Shown: positions 15,645 to 25,667, numbered from the stretch's first letter. The stretch is DNA of 34,302 nt from Deltaproteobacteria bacterium (GCA_016208255.1 JACQYK010000208.1:1-34302); one strand, 5' to 3'. Notes: a model not told the origin generated them from the letters alone. Numbers and translations are program-made.

Positions 15645-17729
15645 ATGGAACAGGATCTGTTACTTGAAATCGGAACCGAAGAAATACCCGCCCGCTTTAT
15701 ATCCGGGGCTTTGGAAGCTCTTAAAAATTTGGCCCGGGAACGATTTCAACAAAGCCGTCTTCAATACCGGGATATCAAGACCGTCGGTACACCCCGAAGA
15801 TTGACCCTTTTAGGTTCTGGAGTTTCTCCTTTCCAGGACGACAAAGAAGAAAACATTATGGGGCCCCCGAAATCTTCGGCCTTTGATAGGGACGGCCTTC
15901 CCACTAAGGTTGCCCTGGGTTTTGCCAAAGCCAAAGGGGTCGGGATTGAAAATCTTGAATTCTTTGAAACTCCTAAAGGGGTTTATCTCGGCCTGAAAAA
16001 AAAGGTTCGGGGTCTTCCAGCCGTTGGGGTGTTAGCCGAACTCCTCCCTCAATTGATTTTAGATCTGCCTTTCCCTAAGTTCATGCGCTGGGGCACTTCC
16101 AGCCTTCGATTTGCCAGGCCCATCCATTGGATCGTCGCCCTCTTCGGGGAGCAGGTAATCCCCTTTGTCTTAGGAGGAATCGAGTCAGGAAACCAAACCG
16201 CCGGTCATCGTTTTATGGCTCCTAAGACCATACCCCTCAGGGAGGCCGGAGAATATTTATCAAAGCTTAGACAGGCCATGGTCATTGCCGACCCCCAAGA
16301 ACGGGAAGACCGGTTACGTTCGGCCATTAGCGGTTTGGCGGAAAAGGCCAAAGGAAAGGTTTTGACCGATTCTGAATTAATACAGGAGGTTAATTTTCTT
16401 GTTGAATTTCCCGATCCGGTTTCCGGAGGATTTAATCCTGAATTTCTAAAATTACCACCCGAAGTTCTGATCACTTCCATGAAAGAACATCAGCGCTATT
16501 TCCCGATGGTAGACGAACAGGGAAATCTACTTCCCGGTTTCATCGCCGTAAACAATACACAGGTAAAGGATACCCAGCGAGTGGTGAGGGGCCATGAAAA
16601 GGTTCTTCGAGCCCGTCTGTCTGATGCCCGGTTTTTTTTCGAAGAGGATTTGAAAAAACCTCTGTCTGAAAGGGTTGAAGGCCTAAAAGCCGTTGTATTT
16701 CATTCCCGGCTGGGGACTTCTTTTGAAAAGGTTGAACGGATCGTCAGATTGGCCGCCGCTCTTGCCCGAAAACTGGCACCCGAAAAAGAAGCCATGGTCA
16801 AGCGATGCGCCTTTTTATGCAAAGCCGACTTAATTTCTCTGATGGTGGGAGAGTTTCCGAACCTTCAAGGGATTATGGGCCGGGAATATGCTTTACGATC
16901 CGGGGAAGAGGAAGAAACGGCTCGAGGAATTTTTGAGCACTATCTCCCGGTTTCAGTGGGCAGTCCGATGCCGGAGACAATAACCGGGACCATCGTTGGT
17001 CTGGCTGATCGACTGGATACGCTCACTGGATTTTTCGGCCTGGGTCAAATCCCCTCTGGTTCGGCCGATCCTTACGCCTTACGCCGCCAGGCGCAGGCCG
17101 TAATCCAGATCATCTGGAACAAAGGGTATTCATTGTCTATAAATGAAGCCCTGGATCAGGCTTTAATCCCCTATACCGGATATATTAAGGAAGATCCCGG
17201 ATCAATCAAAAAAAACCTTTTGGCCTTTTTGGTCCTGCGTTTACAACATTTGTTGGAAGTGGAAGAAGGAGCCGGACAGGAAACCGTTCAGGCCGTTATC
17301 GCTGCCGGATGGGATGATGTTGATGAAGTAAGGGACCGAGTCCTGGCCCTGCAGGCCTTTCAAAGTCATCCGGATTTTCCCTCACTGGTTATAGGTTGCA
17401 AGAGGGCCTTAAATATCTTAAAAGGGGTATCGCCTTCTGATATCGGAGAGGTCCATGTTGAATGGTTAGTTGAGCCTGAGGAAAAGGAACTGTTTGAAAA
17501 AGTAGATCAAAAGAAGGTCGAAATTGATCGTTTTTTCAGACAAAAAGAATACTCCGATTATCTCCTCCATCTGGCCCAACTGCGTCCGACCATTGATGTT
17601 TTTTTTGATAAGGTCTTGGTCATGTCCCCGGATGAAAGAATCAGGAAAAACCGCCTGGCGTTATTGTTTCAGTTGACCGCCCTCTTCAGCCGGTTCGCTC
17701 TATTTTCCCAATTTGATGCTTTATTGTAA
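15645..17729 (+). CDS. glyS: Glycyl-tRNA synthetase beta subunit
   Basis: This 694-residue beta subunit of GlyRS is recognised by the N-terminal LLLEIGTEEIPARFISGALE, KFMRWGTSSLRFARPIHWIVAL, the HD-like middle and FFGLGQIPSGSADPYALRRQA, and ends with a DALR-type anticodon-binding region. The frame opens at ATG 15621, but the second ATG at 15645 gives the N-terminus seen in homologues (MEQDLLLEIGTEE). AGAGG lies 13 nt before it, rather far. It follows glyQ on the same strand across the octamer-repeat element. The length is normal. Confidence 0.95.
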   Translation: MEQDLLLEIGTEEIPARFISGALEALKNLARERFQQSRLQYRDIKTVGTPRRLTLLGSGVSPFQDDKEENIMGPPKSSAFDRDGLPTKVALGFAKAKGVGIENLEFFETPKGVYLGLKKKVRGLPAVGVLAELLPQLILDLPFPKFMRWGTSSLRFARPIHWIVALFGEQVIPFVLGGIESGNQTAGHRFMAPKTIPLREAGEYLSKLRQAMVIADPQEREDRLRSAISGLAEKAKGKVLTDSELIQEVNFLVEFPDPVSGGFNPEFLKLPPEVLITSMKEHQRYFPMVDEQGNLLPGFIAVNNTQVKDTQRVVRGHEKVLRARLSDARFFFEEDLKKPLSERVEGLKAVVFHSRLGTSFEKVERIVRLAAALARKLAPEKEAMVKRCAFLCKADLISLMVGEFPNLQGIMGREYALRSGEEEETARGIFEHYLPVSVGSPMPETITGTIVGLADRLDTLTGFFGLGQIPSGSADPYALRRQAQAVIQIIWNKGYSLSINEALDQALIPYTGYIKEDPGSIKKNLLAFLVLRLQHLLEVEEGAGQETVQAVIAAGWDDVDEVRDRVLALQAFQSHPDFPSLVIGCKRALNILKGVSPSDIGEVHVEWLVEPEEKELFEKVDQKKVEIDRFFRQKEYSDYLLHLAQLRPTIDVFFDKVLVMSPDERIRKNRLALLFQLTALFSRFALFSQFDALL

Positions 17730-18068
17730 TGATTATTTTTAGTTACAGTTAGTTTCCCTCCGGAAACCTCGGATTTCCAGAGGGAGCGGAAAGCTTTCAG
17801 GCATTGTTGGCTCTGGTCTTTTTCCCCGGGTCACGGTCTTCCCGTTTTCCCTCTTTTTAGCAACTGACTGTTTTTCTTTCCCATTAAAGTTTTTTTATAA
17901 GAATACCGAAAATCCAATCAAGAAGAAAAAAGAGGTTACCGAGACTTTGAAAAATAACGTTAACCCCTTAGATTCTTAAATCATTAGTCTGAGAATTTAT
18001 CTCTCACTTTCGGTCCGTCCCGCAATTTCAAATAGGTTTGGTTAGAATTTTGTGACGGTAAGGAACCG
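17730..18068 (+). other. Intergenic region after glyS with one hairpin
   Basis: A hairpin at 17755-17785 pairs TCCCTC with GAGGGA and GGAAA with TTTCC, with one mismatch between and a 7-nt loop. No T-run follows, so it is at best a weak or factor-assisted terminator for glyS. The remaining 280 nt are T/A-rich and show no gene. AAGGA at 18060-18064 is the ribosome site of the next gene. Confidence 0.45.
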
Positions 18069-19256
18069 ATGTATCTAACCTCTTTTATTCACCGCGAACA
18101 ACTTTTCGAGATAGCCGAACGCTGGATCTGTGGATGTCCGGCAGCGGACGACATCGAAAAATTTACTGAAATATTGATTGGCGATGGGTTTGTCTTAGGG
18201 GGGGTCCTGGAAAACTTTTCCGGATTTTTGCTGGGAATCCTTCATGAAAACACTTTCACGGAAAAACACATCCATTCCAAAGGAGAACTTCGGGACGTCC
18301 TCACCCGAAATCCGAACGGAACCAATCCGCGACTGAAAGAACTATTTTCCCTTTACCAGAAGAACCCGGACTATTTTTACCGGGAAGCCCCCATTAACGG
18401 GGTGGTCTGTCTGGATGACGGCGATCATCTGCTGGGAATTTATCGGATCAAGCGTTCCAAGAGAATCGCTGAAAAAGCCAACCGCAGAATCGCCAGTTGG
18501 ATTTTTGAAAAGGTTCAATCCGTAGCTCAGGATATGGCCGGAGAACGAGCCAGACGGTCACATATTCCCCTGGAATGGTTTGTGACCCCCCCGGAGGAGA
18601 TGATCCGAGAGCTTATCCGTGCCGAAGAAGAGGTGGCCCAAAGTTTTAAAGAAGGGCTGATCGAATTTGATCGATCCGCTCTGACCTTGTACGATGTTGG
18701 CGCTATCAAAATAATTGCCGATTCCGAAAAATTGAATTTTCTGGAAAAGATCCTCTTCGAACACCCCAGGATACGGGTGATCGAAAAAGAAGATTTTAAA
18801 GGAAATTATCAAGCCAGCAATTTGATTTTGGAGATTGGGTGGGATGCCGAGCAGGCTTGTCGGACTTTTAAAGATCGCCGGAGTTGGGAGAAATATCTGG
18901 AGCGGGGAATACCGGAAAACCGTCTAAAAAAAGGATTGGAGCCTTTCCTGGAGGGTGCACAGCCAACCCTGATCATTGAACTGATTCTTTCCACCTTTCC
19001 CGACCTGGTGGAATCGGAATTAGGGAAAAGTATCCATGAGGAAAGGATCATTGCTCAGAGGGGTGATAACCGCTACCGGGGTTTCATCCCGATTAATGTC
19101 GAATTTCTGATTGAATATCTTTTTGCAGCGGGATTCAGCCCCAAGCTGCGGATTGAACATGTGCCCATTAAACTTTGGGGAAGGTATTTGCCGGAGACTC
19201 TCAGTTCTTATGTGAGGAGTTTATACGATCTGCCGGAACAAGAACTTTCGTATTAG
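18069..19256 (+). CDS. Unrecognised 395-residue soluble protein
   Basis: I do not recognise this protein. It has no signal peptide or clear membrane segment. The N-terminal 120 residues are mixed, and a helical, charged region spans about 130-200. Residues 205-256 (LTLYDVGAIKII ... EDFKGNYQASNLILEI) resemble the RelA/SpoT synthetase-fold pattern D-x-x-x-x-R-I-I ... K-D-Y/F ... N-x-Y-x-S-x-x-L, although Lys replaces the Arg. The C-terminal third is Leu/Glu-rich. The start ATG has AAGGA 5 nt upstream. It is monocistronic, closed by a terminator at 19286. A role in nucleotide metabolism is only a guess from the weak pattern. Confidence 0.8.
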   Translation: MYLTSFIHREQLFEIAERWICGCPAADDIEKFTEILIGDGFVLGGVLENFSGFLLGILHENTFTEKHIHSKGELRDVLTRNPNGTNPRLKELFSLYQKNPDYFYREAPINGVVCLDDGDHLLGIYRIKRSKRIAEKANRRIASWIFEKVQSVAQDMAGERARRSHIPLEWFVTPPEEMIRELIRAEEEVAQSFKEGLIEFDRSALTLYDVGAIKIIADSEKLNFLEKILFEHPRIRVIEKEDFKGNYQASNLILEIGWDAEQACRTFKDRRSWEKYLERGIPENRLKKGLEPFLEGAQPTLIIELILSTFPDLVESELGKSIHEERIIAQRGDNRYRGFIPINVEFLIEYLFAAGFSPKLRIEHVPIKLWGRYLPETLSSYVRSLYDLPEQELSY

Positions 19257-19285
19257 GCTGTTATGGTCTGCAGGATTTCCTCCAT

Positions 19286-19310
19286 GAGGCCTTTGTAAAA
19301 AGCCTCTTTT
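19286..19310 (+). terminator. Rho-independent terminator after the 395-residue gene
   Basis: GAGGC (19286-19290) pairs with GCCTC (19302-19306). A TTT/AAA extension lies inside the stem beyond one mismatch, and TTTT follows. Confidence 0.65.
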
Positions 19311-19708
19311 GACCAGGTTTTCTCGCCGGATTAAGAATATAATATTACTGAATAACTTCTTGTTGTTTTTCCAGTTTTAATTGGGATATAATTGGTACCC
19401 TTCTCCCTCGCTGAACCCCTGAGATATCACGAAAGTCTTCTATTTCGGCCATTTTCCTGATTTCTGTTATAATGGGAAGCAAAGATCTTGGATTTCTGTT
19501 TTGGAATTGGAATAAAAGCGCTCCTTTTTCTAAATTTTTATACTATATATTGTATATATTTTAAGATGAACTCCTTTCTGTAGTATTTTTTCCTTTACAA
19601 AATTATTTTTTATATTAAAATTGAATTCTGATATTCCTGAATGACCTTTGATTCTAAAATAGATCTTTTTTAATTTCTTCTACAATTAACGAAAGGGAAT
19701 ATTTTAAA
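19311..19708 (+). other. AT-rich intergenic region ahead of smc
   Basis: About 400 nt without a credible gene. TTGTTT at 19363-19368 and a perfect TATAAT at 19387-19392, 18 nt apart, form a plausible promoter, though far from smc; a second perfect TATAAT at 19468-19473 has no good -35 box. The stretch 19540-19620 is almost pure A/T. The smc ribosome site is AAAGGGA at 19692-19698. Confidence 0.4.
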
Positions 19709-22700
19709 GTGAAACTTAAAAGATTAGAACTTAACGGTTTTAAATCATTTTCAGAAAAGACAATAGTATCTTTCCCTAAAGGTATTAGCGGAGTAGTGGG
19801 GCCCAATGGATGCGGGAAGAGTAATATCGTCGATGCCATTAAATGGGTCATGGGAGAACAAAGCCCCAAGCAACTTCGCGGCAAGGGTATGGATGACGTA
19901 ATCTTTTCCGGGTCCAACGGCAAATCATCGGTAGGTATGGCCGAAGTTTCTCTGGTACTGGACAATGACAACGGCTCAATCCCTCCGGAGTACGCCGATT
20001 TCAGCGAGGTGGTCATTACCCGCAGGTTGTTCCGGGACGGGGAGAGCGAGTACGCTATAAACAACAAAGCCTGCCGGCTTAAGGATATCACCCACTTATT
20101 TATGGATACCGGGGTAGGAAGCAAGGCCTACTCGGTTATCGAGCAAGGCCGGATCGGGGCTATTATCGATTCCAAACCGGAGGATCGCCGTCACTGGATT
20201 GAAGAGGCGGCCGGTATTTCCAAGTATAAAAGCAAAAAGAACGAAACGCTGCGCAAATTGGAATTGACCGAGCAGAATCTTTTGCGGGTCGGGGACGTCA
20301 TCGCCGAAATTAAAAGACAGATGAACTCTTTGTACCGCCAGGCCAAGAAGGCCGAACGGTTTAAAGAGATCCGGAAACAATCCAAAGAAGTGGAATTAGT
20401 CCTTTTAGCTAAGGAATATCAAATACTCCTGGAAGGGAAAGGATTCAAAGAAGAAGAGCTCCGCCGTCAGCAGGAGCAGGCCGGTGAATATAGAGACGAA
20501 TGTCAATCCCGGGAGGACTCGCTGGATCAGCTTCAATCCGAACTCCTGGGGCTGGAAAGACAGTTGAAAGAAAAGCAGGAGCAATATTACCGGCAAAAGG
20601 CTGATTTGCAAAGCCAGGAAACCAGGATCCAGCAATACCAGAAGGAGTTGGAAAATCTGGGAAATGAGGCCCTGGAAATTGAAAAGGAAGTCAGCGAGAT
20701 TGAACAGTGGTTGCGCGAAAATGAAACCCGGGAAAAGATCCTGTCCGAAGAGGTCAGTTCTTTTACCCAAACCCTGTCCCTGGAAGAAGGCCGGGTCAGG
20801 GAAAAGGAACAATCGCTTTCTGACTCTAAAAAATCATTGACCCGCTGTCAGGAAGAAGGAGAACAAATTAAAGATATCCTGGTCACCAAGTTGACCGAAC
20901 TGACCCGGGTGAGGAATATGCGGGTCGGATTGGTGAAATTACAGGAAGACCGGCAGAGAAGAATCTTTCGTCAAGGTGAAGAAAAGGCCCAGTTGACGGC
21001 CCGGCTGGATTTTTTGAAGGCCTCGGTTCAGGAAACAGAGGCCCGTCTGGCGGCTCAAAGGGAAGCCTTACGGGAATTCAAAGCCAAAATAGCAAAGGCC
21101 CAAGACCAGAAGACCGAGATTGAAAAAATCCGCAAAAGCCGGGAAGAGGAATTTCTTGACCTGGAGCAGGGCTGGAAACAAGACCAGGCCCAAATCAGGA
21201 ACCTGCAGGAGATCCGTGACAATTTTCAAAGTTATCAGAACGGGGTCCGGGCTTTGCTTCAGGCCGATTGGCCCGAGGAGGTCAGAGACTATCCGGCTTT
21301 TCGGCAGGTATTGGTCGAGGGTCTGGAAACCGAACCAGGCTGCGAGACCGCCGTGGAGACCGCCTTGGGAGAGGCCCTCCAGGCCCTTATGATTCATGAC
21401 CCATCCGTAGCCCTTCAAGGTATCGATTATTTGAAAGATCGTGGTCAAGGCCGGGCCAGTTTTCTTACTTTAAAACCTTTTGGGTCTTCAGAAGATTTTT
21501 CCTTCGGGCCATGGGAGGGAAAGGGGTTGGTCCCCTTGTTGTCTAAAGTCTCCGCCCAGGAGGAATTTCAAACCTGGCTGAACCTCTTGTTAGGTCCCTT
21601 TGTTCTGGTCTCGGATCTAAAGCAAGGATTGGAGGTTTGGAAAAACAATCCCGGTCAAGTGTGCGTGGTTACTTTGGGAGGAGACCTGATCGACTCCAGA
21701 GGGATTATTTCCGGGGGCAGTTCCAGAAATCCGGAGAGCGGTCTGCTTTTTCAAAAAAACCTCATTCATAAATTGGAACTGAAGGTCGGAGAATGGCGGG
21801 AAAAGATCGATCGGAAAAAGGAAGGCATCCTGACCCTCGAAACAGACCTTGCCTATCAAATCAATATGATCAAGGATCTGGAGAACAGAAAAGAGGAGGA
21901 GGAAGCCGTTATCCTGGATTTGGAAAAACGCCTCATCGGCTATCAGGAAGAGACCAAGCCCATACAACGCCGCCTGCAATTGCTCATTTTGGAAGAAGAT
22001 GAATACCGGACTCAAGAGGAGGATCAGGCCTCGGAAGAAAAAGCCCTGTCTTTACAGGAAGGAATCTTGAACAAGGAGATCGAGGACCTGAGAATTAATA
22101 TCCGGGAGCGGGAGGAAAAAACAAGAATTCTGGAAGCCGACCTGGAGCAGGAGAGACAGACCTTGACACTGGCCTATACTCAATTGTCGGCCTTAAAAGA
22201 AAAGGGGGAACACATCGGAGGGGAGTGGGAACGGCTGAAAGAATCCCTGCACGAAAAACAAACCCGACAAAAAAGGCTGCTGGAAAAAATCCAGACCGGA
22301 AAAGAAATTCAGGCGGAGTTGATCGAAAAAGCCTCTTCGGGAGAGGCCCTGGTCAAGGATTTAGGCGATCAGGTCCGTGACTTTGAGGTCCAGATCCAGG
22401 CCGCCAATCAAACCTGGGAAAAGGGGATCAAACAAAAGGAAGATTTGGAGACGGCCCTTAAAGAAACCCGGGGTCTTTTGAAAGAGTCTGAGCAGCAGGA
22501 AAACGAGATTAGAATGGAACTGGCTCAGATGGTGATGAAAATCGAGCAATTAAAGGAACAGACTCTGGAGCAGTCCGGTTTGCCTCCGGAAGAGGTGGTT
22601 ATCACTTATTTAAAAGGGGATGAAGACTTGGAAGCTTTAAGGGCGAAACGCCGTGAGTTTAGGGAAAAGCTCGAACAACTGGGAGAGGTGAACTTGACCG

Positions 22701-23281
22701 CCCTGGAAGAATATAATGCCTTTAAGGAACGGTATGATTTTTACCACACCCAGGAGGAAGACCTGCTTAAATCCATGGATTCTTTGAAAAGGGCCATCCA
22801 GAAAATAAATTTCACCTCCAAGGAGCTGTTTTTGTCCACTTTTAAGATTATTCAAGAGAAAATGAACGAGGTTTTCCCGATGTTGTTTGGAGGAGGCACC
22901 GCCAAATTATCCCTGACCGATGAAGAGGATCCCCTGGAATCCGGTGTGGAGATTATGGTCCATCCTCCCGGAAAAAGAGTGACCAGCATGACCCTCCTCT
23001 CCGGGGGGGAAAAGGCCCTTACGGCCTTGGCCCTATTATTCTCGACCTATTTGGTAAAACCCAGCCCTTTCTGTCTATTGGACGAAATAGACGCTTTTCT
23101 GGATGAGGCCAATGTTGAACGCTTCAAAGGTTTAGTCCGGAATATCGTCCGGGATTCACAGATCATTTTGATTACCCATAACCGCCGAATCATGGAAATG
23201 GCCGATACCCTTTATGGAGTGACCATGGAACAGCCGGGGATATCCAAATTGGTATCGGTCCGGTTGGATACCCTCCAATAG
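19709..23281 (+). CDS. smc: Chromosome segregation protein SMC
   Basis: This 1190-residue ABC-type ATPase compacts and segregates chromosomes with ScpA and ScpB, which are not in the window. Walker A is GPNGCGKSN at 31-39. Two long coiled coils flank a hinge at about 515-665 (VRDYPAFRQVLVEGLE ... GGDLIDSRGIISGGSSRNPESG). The signature LLSGGEKALTALAL is at 1096-1109 and Walker B is CLLDEIDAFLD, with D1125-E1126. The length is normal. Translation starts at GTG 19709. It is followed by a hairpin-rich block rather than by a gene. Confidence 0.97.
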   Translation: MKLKRLELNGFKSFSEKTIVSFPKGISGVVGPNGCGKSNIVDAIKWVMGEQSPKQLRGKGMDDVIFSGSNGKSSVGMAEVSLVLDNDNGSIPPEYADFSEVVITRRLFRDGESEYAINNKACRLKDITHLFMDTGVGSKAYSVIEQGRIGAIIDSKPEDRRHWIEEAAGISKYKSKKNETLRKLELTEQNLLRVGDVIAEIKRQMNSLYRQAKKAERFKEIRKQSKEVELVLLAKEYQILLEGKGFKEEELRRQQEQAGEYRDECQSREDSLDQLQSELLGLERQLKEKQEQYYRQKADLQSQETRIQQYQKELENLGNEALEIEKEVSEIEQWLRENETREKILSEEVSSFTQTLSLEEGRVREKEQSLSDSKKSLTRCQEEGEQIKDILVTKLTELTRVRNMRVGLVKLQEDRQRRIFRQGEEKAQLTARLDFLKASVQETEARLAAQREALREFKAKIAKAQDQKTEIEKIRKSREEEFLDLEQGWKQDQAQIRNLQEIRDNFQSYQNGVRALLQADWPEEVRDYPAFRQVLVEGLETEPGCETAVETALGEALQALMIHDPSVALQGIDYLKDRGQGRASFLTLKPFGSSEDFSFGPWEGKGLVPLLSKVSAQEEFQTWLNLLLGPFVLVSDLKQGLEVWKNNPGQVCVVTLGGDLIDSRGIISGGSSRNPESGLLFQKNLIHKLELKVGEWREKIDRKKEGILTLETDLAYQINMIKDLENRKEEEEAVILDLEKRLIGYQEETKPIQRRLQLLILEEDEYRTQEEDQASEEKALSLQEGILNKEIEDLRINIREREEKTRILEADLEQERQTLTLAYTQLSALKEKGEHIGGEWERLKESLHEKQTRQKRLLEKIQTGKEIQAELIEKASSGEALVKDLGDQVRDFEVQIQAANQTWEKGIKQKEDLETALKETRGLLKESEQQENEIRMELAQMVMKIEQLKEQTLEQSGLPPEEVVITYLKGDEDLEALRAKRREFREKLEQLGEVNLTALEEYNAFKERYDFYHTQEEDLLKSMDSLKRAIQKINFTSKELFLSTFKIIQEKMNEVFPMLFGGGTAKLSLTDEEDPLESGVEIMVHPPGKRVTSMTLLSGGEKALTALALLFSTYLVKPSPFCLLDEIDAFLDEANVERFKGLVRNIVRDSQIILITHNRRIMEMADTLYGVTMEQPGISKLVSVRLDTLQ

Positions 23282-23832
23282 ATTCTACGCCTCGTCCGGG
23301 ATTTCCACGGAAGAGGTGGCCCCTAACGGGGCAGTTGACTTTCAAATAACGGTAAAAACCCATTTTTGTCATTCCAGGCTTGAGTCGTTCGCCTCATCGG
23401 CTCCTTTTTGGGAGCCTCTTCAAAAGCTCGACATACGGCATCCTGCCGATCGGCTTTGCCGATCTTTTGGTCAGACTCCCCGAGGGAGTCTGACGGGATG
23501 CCTATTCAAAAGCCCGACAAAGTCGAGCGGGCCGAGCGGGTCGAGCGGCCCGAACTTTAAGCAAAGACTCCCTTTGGGAGTCGGCCGGAATCCAGAAAAA
23601 TTATCTCCTGGACCCCGGCTTTCGCCGGGGTGACGGAGAAGGAGACTGATTCCAATAACATAAACCATATCGACAAAACTTTGTCGACGTACAGTCGCTA
23701 AGCGCCTAAATATCTTCGATTAGATTCGGTCATTTTTGCCTAAAAATCTTCATAAAAGATACTATTTACACATCCGATAAGCCTGTGATACACTGTCAAA
23801 ATTGGAAAGGCTGTCGAGCGCACCTCTATGAT
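23282..23832 (+). repeat. Composite hairpin-rich (REP/MITE-like) intergenic block
   Basis: Perfect hairpins follow one another: GCCCC/GGGGC (23319-23332); GGCTCC/GGAGCC (23399-23416); a three-way arrangement 23437-23502 in which GGCATCC/GGATGCC encloses GATCGGC/GCCGATC (loop TTT) and a 10-bp TCAGACTCCC/GGGAGTCTGA (loop CGA); GACTCCC/GGGAGTC (23566-23582); ACCCCGGC/GCCGGGGT (23612-23631); TCGACAAA/TTTGTCGA (23670-23687). GTCATTCC at 23368 and GGAATCCAG at 23587 look like the two ends of a REP-type arm into which the middle was inserted. No gene is supported. A TTTACA at 23765-23770 may be part of a weak promoter for the next gene. Confidence 0.8.
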
Positions 23833-24588
23833 ATGAACCGGTTGAAAAAAAGGAAAATAAAGTTTCTTGGGTCAGGGATCTTATTGATAGCAGTCCTGCT
23901 TGGGGGACAGGAGGTCTGGGCCAAGATCTACAGTGTTCAAATAGGAGCTTTTCAAAAATATCAGAATGCCCAGAGGCAATTTAAACAGTTTGAGAAATCA
24001 GTGCCTTCTAATTTGTCTGATTACCTCCGGATTGAGAAAAAAGGACATGAATATGTTCTCAAGGTGGGGAAATTAGATGAGCCGGAAAAGGCCCTGAATT
24101 TGCTTTCCGCCTTGAAAGAACATTCTCCAGACGCCTTTGTCTGGAAAGGAGACTGGGTTCCGAAAAACATCCTTGAAATGCGAGAAAACCCAGTCGGCTT
24201 TGCGGCGGACCATCCAAAGGAGGAGAAGGTCCTTCATCCTGAGGGCAAAAAAAATGAACCACCTCCGAAGGCCGAGCAACCTCTGATAATCAACCAGGCC
24301 TTGCTTACCGGAACCATCCGGGAAATCAGTTCATTCCCCCCCGAGCAATTGGGAATGCCTTCCGGGAAAAACATTTATCGCTTGATAATTCGGGTAGAGT
24401 CAAGCAAAGCGCTCAAAGGGGGGCCGGATTTTATAAAAGAAAGAGAAGGTGAGTTACTAACGGTTTTTTCGGAAATTAATCCGCCTATTTTTCGACCCGG
24501 CCTTAAAATTAAAGGGGTCGTTGAATACCGGGGGAATCGGTTCAGCCGATACTACTGGATCCATAAGCCCCAAGCCGTCAATCCCTGA
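23833..24588 (+). CDS. Exported SPOR-domain-like protein
   Basis: This 251-residue protein has a basic N-terminus and one hydrophobic export segment (FLGSGILLIAVLLGGQEVWA). A SPOR-like fold of about 75 residues follows (KIYSVQIGAFQKYQNAQRQF ... YVLKVGKLDEPEKALNLLSAL), a type that binds denuded peptidoglycan glycan strands. A Pro/Lys-rich linker and a C-terminal domain of about 100 residues (LLTGTIREIS ... LKIKGVVEYRGNRFSRYYWI) that I do not recognise complete it. I chose ATG 23833 because it puts the signal peptide at the N-terminus; the frame opens at 23785. No good ribosome site is seen. ftsY follows 62 nt later. Confidence 0.8.
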   Translation: MNRLKKRKIKFLGSGILLIAVLLGGQEVWAKIYSVQIGAFQKYQNAQRQFKQFEKSVPSNLSDYLRIEKKGHEYVLKVGKLDEPEKALNLLSALKEHSPDAFVWKGDWVPKNILEMRENPVGFAADHPKEEKVLHPEGKKNEPPPKAEQPLIINQALLTGTIREISSFPPEQLGMPSGKNIYRLIIRVESSKALKGGPDFIKEREGELLTVFSEINPPIFRPGLKIKGVVEYRGNRFSRYYWIHKPQAVNP

Positions 24589-24650
24589 TTCTCCGAAATT
24601 TAAAAACTATTTTAGAGCTAAAGTGTTACAAGAAATGATGGTAAGCTGCT

Positions 24651-25667
24651 ATGTTGAAATGGTTTTCTTCAAAAGAACAAAAAAATAACCTTCAGGAACC
24701 GGACTCCGGTTTTGAGGAAAAAGAAGCGTCTCTTGAATTCGGAGAGACCCAAGAAACCACAAAGGGTTTTTTCGGCCGTCTGAAAGAAAGGTTGACCAAG
24801 ACCCGGGAAACCTTAATTACCCGGGTGGACCGCCTGGTCTTGGGTAAAAAAGAGATTGATGAAGACTTGTTGGAAGAATTGGAAGAAATATTGATCACCT
24901 CGGATTTGGGGGTTTTAACCACGCAGGCCCTGATCGAGTCTGTCCAGCAAAAAGTTAAAAGAAAAGAGCTGGATAATCCCGAACGGCTTAAGGGATACCT
25001 GCAAAAGGAGATTTTTCGCTTTTTGGATGTGCCTAAAAGGGCACTGGACTTTAATCAAAAACCTCTCATTTTTTTAATTATCGGGGTCAATGGGGTGGGA
25101 AAAACCACCACGATCGGGAAATTGGCTCAGCGTTTTCGGGACCAGGGGAAAACAGTCTTAATGGTTGCCGGAGATACCTTCCGGGCTGCAGCCGGCGAAC
25201 AACTGGAGATATGGGCCAAGCGTAGCGGGGCAGAGATCATCCGCCAGAAAGAAGGATCCGATCCATCCGCAGTCGTCTTTGATGCCATAAAGACCGCGCG
25301 GGCCCGGGAGATGGATCTTGTTCTGATCGATACGGCCGGACGACTCCATACCCGGGTTAATCTCATGGAGGAATTGAAAAAGATCCGCCGGGTGATACAG
25401 AAAGAAATACCTGACGGCCCTCATCAGACCTGGCTGGTTCTGGATGCCACCATGGGGCAGAATGCCATTTCTCAGGCCCGAATTTTTAATGAAGCTATGG
25501 AAATCAACGGGATCATCCTGACCAAACTGGATGGTACGGCCAAAGGAGGGATCATCGTCGGGATCTGCAATGAACTGAAAATCCCCATTGAGTATATCGG
25601 GGTGGGTGAAAAGGCGGAGGATTTGCAACCCTTTAACCCGGAAGAATTTGTACGGGCTTTATTTTAA
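24651..25667 (+). CDS. ftsY: Signal recognition particle receptor FtsY
   Basis: This 338-residue SRP-family GTPase docks the SRP-ribosome complex at the inner membrane. An acidic N-terminal A-region of about 40 residues is followed by the N domain and the GTPase domain: G1 GVNGVGKTTT (145-154), the family-specific VAGDTFRAAAGEQLE, G3 DTAGRLHT, G4 TKLDGTAKGG, and the terminal GVGEKAEDLQPFNPEEFV. It is complete and of normal length. A hairpin begins 3 nt after its stop. Confidence 0.97.
   Translation: MLKWFSSKEQKNNLQEPDSGFEEKEASLEFGETQETTKGFFGRLKERLTKTRETLITRVDRLVLGKKEIDEDLLEELEEILITSDLGVLTTQALIESVQQKVKRKELDNPERLKGYLQKEIFRFLDVPKRALDFNQKPLIFLIIGVNGVGKTTTIGKLAQRFRDQGKTVLMVAGDTFRAAAGEQLEIWAKRSGAEIIRQKEGSDPSAVVFDAIKTARAREMDLVLIDTAGRLHTRVNLMEELKKIRRVIQKEIPDGPHQTWLVLDATMGQNAISQARIFNEAMEINGIILTKLDGTAKGGIIVGICNELKIPIEYIGVGEKAEDLQPFNPEEFVRALF

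Noticed and set aside
17755..17785. Rho-independent terminator of glyS
   Set aside because: The hairpin is real but is followed by GCGGAAAGC rather than a T-run, so it is only mentioned as a hairpin.
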